From NCBI GenBank assembly GCA_003833075.1, contig RIAY01000015.1:1-64000 (forward strand): DNA of 64,000 nucleotides. The letters run 5' to 3'. A model generated the notes under the pieces. The model had not been told where the DNA came from and ran no database searches. It worked only from the letters and a program-made list of their open reading frames with translations. Both the position numbers and the translations under genes were made by a program. Source of the stretch: Muribaculaceae bacterium Isolate-036 (Harlan) (GTDB lineage Bacteria > Bacteroidota > Bacteroidia > Bacteroidales > Muribaculaceae). Shown here piece after piece: positions 57,680-64,000 of this stretch; the stretch's first letter is position 1; each line of letters starts with the position of its first letter.

Positions 57680-59254
57680 TCACTCCGCTTTTATGCCGCC
57701 CGAGGTCAGTGTGGTGACGGATCGGCGAGGGATCATTATTGATTCGAGATTTTGCGTAGTGCCTGTCAGGCGCAGGCGTTCTTCCGGTTCGTCAGATGTG
57801 CGGTATAGATTCCATATTCCATATCCCAAACCACGTATGTCAGTCATTATATCTTCATCGGAGTAGTTTATTATTACAGCTACATAACCGCCATCCGTGT
57901 TTCTGTATGCAGAACACATCAGTCCGTCAGGATCGGTCGCGCCATCGGAATCCGTAGTGCCTTCGCGGTTAACTTCCAGCCGTATTGCTCCGGGGCGGAT
58001 AAAACGGCTGTAATTGCCGAGAGTCCATAGAAGTCGCGAGTCAACGATGGTGTCAGAACTGTTTTCCGGACTTTTGTACTGGTAAAGCAGACCGTCTTTA
58101 TAATTGCCTCCTGCCGCACGCCACCATTGCCAGCTGCGGGCATTGGCGAAAACAAGATCATGATGTATCATGCGTGCCACATATAAGGCGGTCTTCATTG
58201 TGCGGTCGTAGCCGTGTCCTCCTCCTATCTCTTCGTCGTTAGCCATAATACATACCTCGCTTTGCCAGAAATCGACATTATATTTCTTTAAGGTGTCGCG
58301 CAGTGCTTTTCTGCATTCCTTCATATATTCCACCGGAGTGTTGGTCCAATAGCTGTGTCCGGCAATGAGGCGCGGCAGTGATTTCAGATTGCCGACATAT
58401 GTCTCTGTGCTGTCTGACGAAAAGAAAGACTGGATTTCATAGCCACGGTCCGGTCCTGTCTGATGTACAGACATCATGCACCGGTAATCGGAAGACTCCG
58501 GGATTATAATCCGGGTGTGTATGCCTCTTGACTGAAATTCTTTGTCAAGAATTCGTGCAAGACGTGCTATCTCATATTTTGTTGCAGGAGTGCCTTCCTG
58601 TTTTGGTCCTTGCCAGTTCCAGTGCCCGTCCGGTTCATTGACAGGGGATATATAATCGAGATTTATTCCTTCGTGTGAGGCGAGGCCGGTTACGACATTT
58701 GCTATGAACACGGCGAAATCGTTATATTTATCTTCCTTGAGATTATATGTGCCGTCACGACCGGTATTTGTAGCCAATCCGTTTTTAGTGAAATATACAG
58801 GCGGTGAGTTAAGGAATCCGAGAATGCGTGGCACTTTGTATTTTTTAGCAAGGTGCAGAAAACTTCGCTGTCCCGCCTGTCTGCTCCAGTCATAAGTGCC
58901 GTCAGGAGTCAGGAAACATTCGGTGCGGGTATGCGGGTTGATATGGCTGCTGTCATTCTGTTCCACACTTCCCGCACCAATGTTGAAACGCCATATGCTT
59001 AGACCGATTCCCTCCGGATTGCCGTTGGAATCTACTTCACGGCTGAAGAGAAGTCTTGCAACATCCTCCTGTGTCTGCTGCGGCATTTCTCCTATGAATC
59101 TCATGCTCCATGCATCTGATGCTCCGAAGCAATCTATTTCCTGATGAGTGCGAGACGTGTCAACCGTAAATACAACCGGCGTGGAGGCTTGAGCCGGAAT
59201 AAATCCCAATGCTGAGAACAATATGCCTGTGGCTGCGCTATTGAATTTTTTCAT
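57680..59254 (-). CDS. glycoside hydrolase family 30 enzyme
   Basis: 524 aa with a signal peptide (GILFSALGFIPAQA). The barrel begins QEIDCFGASDAWS; the acid/base Glu207 is in SPVNEPDGHW and the nucleophile Glu333 in DFWQSEVCIM. A C-terminal beta domain (GGYVAVIINYSDE, PRRSVTTLTSG) completes it. GH30 acts on beta-linked glycans (glucan, xylan, galactan); the subfamily is not decidable by eye. It is a single gene on the minus strand, ending at the edge of the cassette island. Confidence 0.9.
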   Translation of the reverse strand: MKKFNSAATGILFSALGFIPAQASTPVVFTVDTSRTHQEIDCFGASDAWSMRFIGEMPQQTQEDVARLLFSREVDSNGNPEGIGLSIWRFNIGAGSVEQNDSSHINPHTRTECFLTPDGTYDWSRQAGQRSFLHLAKKYKVPRILGFLNSPPVYFTKNGLATNTGRDGTYNLKEDKYNDFAVFIANVVTGLASHEGINLDYISPVNEPDGHWNWQGPKQEGTPATKYEIARLARILDKEFQSRGIHTRIIIPESSDYRCMMSVHQTGPDRGYEIQSFFSSDSTETYVGNLKSLPRLIAGHSYWTNTPVEYMKECRKALRDTLKKYNVDFWQSEVCIMANDEEIGGGHGYDRTMKTALYVARMIHHDLVFANARSWQWWRAAGGNYKDGLLYQYKSPENSSDTIVDSRLLWTLGNYSRFIRPGAIRLEVNREGTTDSDGATDPDGLMCSAYRNTDGGYVAVIINYSDEDIMTDIRGLGYGIWNLYRTSDEPEERLRLTGTTQNLESIMIPRRSVTTLTSGGIKAE

Positions 59255-59563
59255 GATATGAATGTCCGAAATTTTAACGCTTAGCGAAAACCCGATATAT
59301 GTGAATCATTTTATTGCTTTACAAAATAAATAAATTTCACTCAAAAATCAAAGAAACTTCCCATGCCGGGTGTGTATATTTCATGGTCTGACTGCTCATT
59401 GACTGTTGATTATTGGCAAAGGCATAAGCGGAAGGTGAAGAAATGTCAAAATAGAAACTAAACAAAATTATGTTTATTAATGTTAAATATATATATAGCT
59501 GGTCTGGATTTCAGGTTGCAGCTCGTAAAAACAAATATAAATTATCAATAATCTTTAAACATT
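59255..59563. other. divergent intergenic region between GH30 and barrel genes
   Basis: AT-rich. I see no gene, no clear TTTG/TAnnTTTG promoter pair and no strong hairpin. Confidence 0.5.
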
Positions 59564-60313
59564 ATGAGAAAGATTTTGCTTTCAATCCTGGCTCTGACAA
59601 GCTTTGCATTTGTTTCTGCGCAAAGCCGTGTTTTCAACAATCCTGACAATAAAGCGTATTTCGGTCTCCGTGGAACTCTTGACGTGCCTGTGCCGTGCAA
59701 ATTTACAGTAGATGGCGGAGGTGTAAGCTATGAGGCAAAGTATCTCGGCAATGGTGCCGGATTCAGCTTTGGAGGTATCTATAATATTCCTGTAGTCGCC
59801 AACTTCTATATTGAGCCTGGCGTAAGTGTATACTATAACGCCATGGGCATCAAGCTTGCCGGATTCGATGACTTGTTTGATGACATAGAAGATGCAGCGG
59901 ATGATATGGGCTTTGACGGAGTCAAGTTCACCAACCGTTCCATACGCCAGTGGGGTATGAGAATCCCTGTTTCGTTTGGTTATCATTTCGACTTCACCCG
60001 TGATTTCAGTCTTCATGTGTATTCAGGACCGGTGCTTAATGTAGGTTTTACATCTGATTATTATATAAAGGCTAAGTCCGGAGGATATGAATTCAAGGCT
60101 ACGGGTTCTCTCTATGATGAGGAACGTTACGGATCTTACAACCGTGTTAATCTTGACTGGCGCATCGGAGCCGGAATCACCTATAAAAACTTCTTCGGCG
60201 GCATGAGCGGAGACATCGGTCTTACAAATGCCTACAAGCGCGAGACCCGTCGTAAGACCGTGACATACCATCAGAATGTTTTCCAGATCTCAGTCGGTTA
60301 TAATTTTAATTGA
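59564..60313 (+). CDS. outer-membrane beta-barrel protein
   Basis: 249 aa with a signal peptide (LLSILALTSFAFVSAQ). Alternating strands (AYFGLRGTLDV, GFSFGGIYNI, FYIEPGVSVYYN, MRIPVSFGYHFDF) and the end VFQISVGYNFN fit the small porin/OMP_b-brl family of Bacteroidota. Ligand unknown. A MITE-like element begins 41 bp after the stop. Confidence 0.85.
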   Translation: MRKILLSILALTSFAFVSAQSRVFNNPDNKAYFGLRGTLDVPVPCKFTVDGGGVSYEAKYLGNGAGFSFGGIYNIPVVANFYIEPGVSVYYNAMGIKLAGFDDLFDDIEDAADDMGFDGVKFTNRSIRQWGMRIPVSFGYHFDFTRDFSLHVYSGPVLNVGFTSDYYIKAKSGGYEFKATGSLYDEERYGSYNRVNLDWRIGAGITYKNFFGGMSGDIGLTNAYKRETRRKTVTYHQNVFQISVGYNFN

Positions 60314-60353
60314 TTGCGACAAGAGTGTAAAAGTAAGTCAAGACGAGATTCTT

Positions 60354-60538
60354 AGAAACTGTTTAAATTTAATTGTGAGGTTCATTGAGAGGATTTTATG
60401 AGGTGTTTTTACGAGTCGAAGAGGGAGCATAGCGGGCTATGTGACCGATGAGACTTGGTGAAAACAGCCATAAAATACCTCAAGGAAGCCACAAGATTCA
60501 CTATATAAAAAATTTCGAATTAAATTTAAACAGTTTCT
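60354..60538. mobile_element. MITE-like element, copy 2
   Basis: 185 bp with the same perfect 21-bp ends as copy 1 at 6330-6515 and about 97% identity to it. It lies between the barrel gene and that gene's likely terminator. Confidence 0.75.
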
Positions 60539-60568
60539 TAATATACATGGATTTTATCCTGTAAAAAT

Positions 60569-60616
60569 GGCGGTGTGTCAAAATTGATAAAATTTGACAC
60601 ATCGCCTTTATTTTAG
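60569..60616 (+). terminator. terminator downstream of MITE-like copy 2
   Basis: GGCGGTGTGTCAAA and TTTGACACATCGCC form a 14-bp stem (one G-T pair) followed by TTTATTTTAG. Its distance of 255 bp from the barrel gene is mostly the inserted element, so it was probably that gene's own terminator. Confidence 0.65.
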
Positions 60617-60718
60617 CCGGATGGCGAGGATGCTGTCAGAATGGTCCGGATGGTCGTTGACTGAATGACACATCCTCATTTTTGCAGGATGTCGTGTAGA
60701 AATATGTATACGACCGGG

Positions 60719-61117
60719 TTATTTTGCATTGTCAAGGAGCATGCGCGGTGATTCGAGTATAGGGAGGTTTGATTCGGTTGGAATGTAAATCACTGTTTTG
60801 TCGTTTAGATTGGACTGCTGACGCACCCAAAGATATTGGATGTATGTGGGCGTGATGCTTCCGTTCTCTATGCGGATTGCTTCCGCAGCTCCTTTAGCCC
60901 TCTCCACTTCTGCCTGTGCATTCAGTTTTTCGGCTTCAAGATTAGCCTTGGCTTCCTCTATTTTTATTTTCCTGTTCTGTTCGGCTTTTGCAAACTCGGC
61001 GCGCCCAGCCATTTCCTGTTGCCATACGTTATACCACGGCAGTAGAAACGCCGCGCCTATTATAACTGCGGCAAGTATTGCCGCTCCCAATACGATGGCT
61101 TTGATGTTCTTTTCCAT
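60719..61117 (-). CDS. SPFH-tail-like membrane protein
   Basis: 132 aa. One N-terminal membrane segment (AIVLGAAILAAVIIGAAFLL), a charged coiled coil (RKIKIEEAKANLEAEKLNAQAEVERAKGAAEAI) and the end YIQYLWVRQQS, TVIYIPTESNLPILE. It resembles the C-terminal half of prohibitin/HflC-type proteins without the SPFH domain; such short forms are common in Bacteroidales as membrane-protease-subunit-like proteins. Role unknown. Confidence 0.75.
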   Translation of the reverse strand: MEKNIKAIVLGAAILAAVIIGAAFLLPWYNVWQQEMAGRAEFAKAEQNRKIKIEEAKANLEAEKLNAQAEVERAKGAAEAIRIENGSITPTYIQYLWVRQQSNLNDKTVIYIPTESNLPILESPRMLLDNAK

Positions 61118-61196
61118 TTTATCTATCTTTATGAATTGAATGTGTTGATGTCGGTTTAAAGCACCAGAGGCATAGACTCATCATATTGCAAAAGTA

Positions 61197-61656
61197 GTGA
61201 AATTCCCGAATCCGGCAAAATTCTTTTCCCTTAAGATGTTTTATCGCCAATATCGTGAAGAAAAGATTGTCTTTCCCAGGCATAAAGTCGGCAAGGAATA
61301 CTGTTTCGCGCATCTGTCCCGGACTCTTGACCGCAATCAGAAGGCTTATGAGAAACGTACCCGCTCAATCGAGGTTCAGGCCATATGGGCGAATCCGATA
61401 CCACAGAAAGAACAGTCATCTGTGCTTGAAGAGGGTGTCGGCATGACGGTCGGTGCGTCGGCGAGGATTTGCAGCTGTGGGTGGAGCGCAACCTTTACAA
61501 ACTCTCCGTTGCTGGGAGCGGAGCGACGGTTATCTTGGATTGCCGGACAATCTTCAGATTGTGGCCAGCTTCGGATGCTATCCCAAAAACATTGGCCGAC
61601 TGTTTCCGTCGTTCCATGACTTCCCGATGCGCCAGTGCATTTCATTTCATTCATAA
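61197..61656 (+). pseudogene. decayed coding stretch in several frames
   Basis: Protein-like pieces occur successively in three plus frames: EEKIVFPRHKVGKEYCFAHL with NQKAYEKRTRSIEVQAIW, then LQLWVERNLYKLSVAG, then GYLGLPDNLQIVASFGCYP. No single frame spans them. The best reading is a gene with at least two frameshifts; its family is not recognised. The rest of 61118-61745 holds the AbiEi-operon promoter. Confidence 0.35.
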
Positions 61657-61677
61657 TCCATTTGGGGTGTTTATAAT

Positions 61678-61708
61678 TTTGTATTTCTATATATTATTAT
61701 TACTTTTG
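61678..61708 (+). promoter_or_regulatory. promoter of the AbiEi-like operon
   Basis: TTTG (61678-61681), 19 bp, TACTTTTG (61701-61708): an ideal Bacteroidota promoter 37 bp before the ATG at 61746. Confidence 0.75.
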
Positions 61709-61745
61709 CATCGTTTTAATATACTATTAAAATGTAGCAAAAAGA

Positions 61746-62714
61746 ATGCAGAGTATTCAGCTCAACATAATTGGACAGAGTATTCAGCTCGTCAAGCGTT
61801 CCGCAGATGAGTTGAGGGGTCTCAATATGGGAGAGAAGCTTTCGCTTGACTTTTATAACGGAAATTTCAGAGACACAGATCTGTTGTTCGTCAAGCCAAA
61901 GGGAGCCAACCCTACGCCTCGGAAATGTGCAATCGTTTCCGAACGACTGTCACAGTTGTTCGAGATGCCCGTTGTCTTTATCCTTGCTCCCGCAATGACT
62001 TATGAACGACAGCGTCTTATGGAGAAGGGTGTATATTTCGTGATGTCTGAAAAATATGCCAATCTTCCGATGCTGGTGGCTATGGAAAAGGTGTCGTCAA
62101 GGAAGATTCCCTCTCATCTTACACCGGTGGCACAATACCTGCTGCTATATCATCTTCAGGTGGAGAGTATCGAAGGCAAATCAACCAAAGCCATTGCCTC
62201 ACTGATGCCGTATTCCTACGAAAGTGTATCTCTCGGACTTACCTGTCTGTCTGATTTAGGCTTATGCGTAAAGGTGGCGCTTGACTCCAGAAGCAGGGCG
62301 GTCAGTTTCAAGAGTAGAGGAAAAGAATTATGGGAGGCGGCAGAAAAGTATGTTGTCAATCCTGTTGAACGGCGTGTTTATTGTGACGCATTGAACTCTG
62401 AAAGGGAGTTCCCGGTATGCGGGATAAACGCGCTGGCTCATTACACTGCTCTTAATCCGGATGCAGAGCGATGGGTTATGATGACTGGCAAAGAGTTCAA
62501 AGACATTGATACCGACGGCTCAGTCTTAAATCCCAACGAGTTTGACGGCAATATAATAATTGAGATATGGAAATATCCGCGTGTATGTCGCAAACACGAT
62601 TCAGAAATGTATGTGGACAGACTGTCATTGGCGCTATCTCTGAGGCATGACGAGGATCCGCGAGTAGAGGAAGAAGTAGAACAACTGATTAAACAAGTGA
62701 AATGGTCGGATTAG
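61746..62714 (+). CDS. AbiEi-like regulator/antitoxin
   Basis: 322 aa. An N-terminal alpha/beta part (PVVFILAPAMTYERQRLMEKGVYFVMSEKY) followed by winged-helix-like sequence (TPVAQYLLLYHLQVESIEGKSTKAIASLMP, SYESVSLGLTCLSDLGL) fits the AbiEi-type antitoxin of type IV systems. The C-terminal half (VYCDALNSEREFPVCGINALAHYT) is typical of these proteins. The first codons hold a 15-bp direct repeat. It overlaps the next gene by 13 bp. Antitoxin function is inferred from fold pattern and partner gene. Confidence 0.7.
   Translation: MQSIQLNIIGQSIQLVKRSADELRGLNMGEKLSLDFYNGNFRDTDLLFVKPKGANPTPRKCAIVSERLSQLFEMPVVFILAPAMTYERQRLMEKGVYFVMSEKYANLPMLVAMEKVSSRKIPSHLTPVAQYLLLYHLQVESIEGKSTKAIASLMPYSYESVSLGLTCLSDLGLCVKVALDSRSRAVSFKSRGKELWEAAEKYVVNPVERRVYCDALNSEREFPVCGINALAHYTALNPDAERWVMMTGKEFKDIDTDGSVLNPNEFDGNIIIEIWKYPRVCRKHDSEMYVDRLSLALSLRHDEDPRVEEEVEQLIKQVKWSD
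61749..61790 (+). repeat. 15-bp direct repeat at the start of the AbiEi-like gene
   Basis: CAGAGTATTCAGCTC occurs at 61749-61763 and 61776-61790, 27 bp apart, in frame (encoding QSIQL twice). It lies just inside the coding start and could be an autoregulatory site or a simple duplication. Confidence 0.45.
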
Positions 62715-63481
62715 ACAGATTCAAAGAGGCTTTTGCCGAATTTTCAGACAACTATGTGATTATAGGCGGTACTGCCTGCGATATAGCCATGACCGGCACG
62801 GCTGTCAGACCCCGCGCCACACACGACATCGACATGATTGTTGTCGTAGAGAACATGACTCCCGAATTTGGTAAAAGATTCTGGGATTTCATCAAGGAAG
62901 CCGGCTATCGTCCGGAACGATGCAAGTCTGAGGTCGGTGAACCGACAAAATACGAGCTGTATCGTTTTGTCGAAGGGAAGCCGGAATATCCTGAAATGAT
63001 AGAACTTCTTTCCCGACATCCTGACGTGCTTGGAGAACCTCATGGCTTGGTGATAGAACCGCTGCCGATAGACGGCGATATGTCGAGTCTTAGCGCAATC
63101 ATAATGGATGACGATTTCTATCATTTCACAATAGCCAATAGTACCCTTACAGATGGAATCAGACACGCTTCCCCGGTTGCTTTGATAGCTCTTAAAGCCA
63201 AGGCATATCTGAACCTCCTTTCGGATAAAGCGCGGGGACTGCATGTGAACACGCGCAATATCAAAAAACATCGCTCTGACGTAATGAAAAGCGTTGTCAT
63301 AGTGGAAGAAGACAGTGTTTCGGCGCCATCGTCTGTGGTTCAATGCGTCAGGGAGTTTGTCGCGGAAATCAGAAACGATTATGAAAATCTTGCTCCAGCA
63401 TTGGCAAAAGCTCTCGATGCAGAACCTGAACTCGTCGGGCAACTGCTTGAACAATTGGAAATTCTTTTTGTGGAGGAATAA
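62702..63481 (+). CDS. nucleotidyltransferase-fold protein (AbiEii-like toxin candidate)
   Basis: 259 aa. The nucleotidyltransferase signature is IIGGTACDIAM (Gly22-Gly23) followed by HDIDMIVV with metal-binding Asp42 and Asp44. A typical later motif is SPVALIALKAKAYLNL. This is the pattern of AbiEii/MenT-type toxins and related domains. Coupled to the AbiEi-like gene upstream and, by one shared base (TAATG), to the metallophosphoesterase downstream. Confidence 0.75.
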   Translation: MVGLDRFKEAFAEFSDNYVIIGGTACDIAMTGTAVRPRATHDIDMIVVVENMTPEFGKRFWDFIKEAGYRPERCKSEVGEPTKYELYRFVEGKPEYPEMIELLSRHPDVLGEPHGLVIEPLPIDGDMSSLSAIIMDDDFYHFTIANSTLTDGIRHASPVALIALKAKAYLNLLSDKARGLHVNTRNIKKHRSDVMKSVVIVEEDSVSAPSSVVQCVREFVAEIRNDYENLAPALAKALDAEPELVGQLLEQLEILFVEE

Positions 63482-64000
63482 TGAAAATACAATACGCATC
63501 AGACCTGCATCTTGAATTTGCCGGGAATGCAAGCTATCTCAAACATAATCCGCTAAAAGTAGCAGGTGATATTCTTATTCTTGCCGGTGATATAGGGTAT
63601 TTAGGAGATCAGAACTACAGCCGACATCCGTTCTGGGACTGGGCATCCGAGAACTACGAGCAGGTCATTGTGGCTATGGGCAATCATGAGTTCTATAAAT
63701 TTTTTGATATTTCAACACTGGATAACGGACACATCCTTCAGATACGCCATAATGTGGCTGCGTACTATAACCGTGTCATTTCCATCGGCGACACCGACAT
63801 CATAGTATCTACTCTCTGGTCTGAAATTCCTCGTGAAGAAGCCGCTTTCACGGAGCAGGTGATCACCGATTTCAGCCGCATAATGTATGGCGACGAGGAT
63901 TTGTTGACATTCGCTGATTTTAATAGAGAGCACAGGAAATGCCTTGATTTTGTAAAATCAGCAGTATCCGCCAGCAATGCCCGGCATAAGATTGTGGTGA
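63481..64000 (+). CDS. metallophosphoesterase (partial, runs off the window)
   Basis: ATG at 63481, open to the window end (173 codons seen). Calcineurin-like motifs: YASDLHLEF (Asp8, His10), LILAGDIGYLGD, MGNHEFYKF. No signal peptide. The third gene of the operon; its stop and last motifs are outside. A phosphodiesterase or nuclease acting with the nucleotidyltransferase is inference. Confidence 0.85.
   Translation, partial: MKIQYASDLHLEFAGNASYLKHNPLKVAGDILILAGDIGYLGDQNYSRHPFWDWASENYEQVIVAMGNHEFYKFFDISTLDNGHILQIRHNVAAYYNRVISIGDTDIIVSTLWSEIPREEAAFTEQVITDFSRIMYGDEDLLTFADFNREHRKCLDFVKSAVSASNARHKIVV

Noticed and set aside
62744..63532. A 262-aa minus-strand frame opposite the nucleotidyltransferase gene.
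   Set aside because: Antisense of a gene with clear catalytic motifs, and its own sequence matches no known pattern.

Overview
The window comes from a Bacteroidales chromosome, most likely a Muribaculaceae-type gut commensal. The evidence is Bacteroidota-style promoters (TTTG, about 20 bp, TAnnTTTG), no Shine-Dalgarno pattern before start codons, SusE/F-like modules, a DUF6377 regulator, a DUF4954 protein, a TonB-dependent receptor, and secreted proteins ending in short beta-rich sorting-type domains. The family assignment is inference from gene content only.

Layout. 1-10.8 kb is accessory: the tail of an unknown plus-strand gene, then a minus-strand cluster with a 2052-aa RHS protein ending in a lipase-like alpha/beta-hydrolase domain, secreted proteins, a DUF4240 protein, two tandem paralogues of unknown function and a 45-codon ORF. 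Two inverted-repeat (MITE-like) elements sit in it. 10.8-19.9 kb is housekeeping: DUF4954 protein, HflX, an OmpH/Skp-like lipoprotein, two PepD-type dipeptidases flanking a muramidase, a NYN-domain protein and a lipoprotein. 20-35.1 kb is the conserved core: glmS, tRNA-Thr/Tyr/Gly/Thr, tuf, tRNA-Trp, secE, nusG, rplK, rplA, rplJ, rplL, rpoB, rpoC.

35.1-43.7 kb is a coherent phosphate-acquisition locus: a secreted phosphatase and a TonB-dependent receptor on one strand, and divergently a PhoB/PhoR-like two-component system, a translationally coupled small ORF and a PiT transporter with a PhoU-like tail. The divergent intergenic region carries a perfect 11-bp tandem repeat, the geometry of a Pho box. 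43.8-53.4 kb is a glycan-type operon (SusE/F-like proteins, GH31, LamG-glycerophosphodiesterase) with a divergent DUF6377 regulator.

53.4-57.7 kb is the most unusual region: an AT-rich island with remnants of two tyrosine recombinases, a TetR regulator whose operator-promoter now faces an internally deleted recombinase, and a short array of small same-strand genes. These are separated by related, partly palindromic junction repeats that end in CCATTA. It looks like a decayed integron-like cassette array, resembling the recombinase-associated acquired interbacterial defence (rAID) clusters described in Bacteroidales. 57.7-64 kb has a GH30 enzyme, an outer-membrane barrel, a second copy of the MITE-like element, an SPFH-tail protein, a decayed coding stretch and a three-gene operon of AbiEi-like regulator, nucleotidyltransferase and metallophosphoesterase (cut by the window end).
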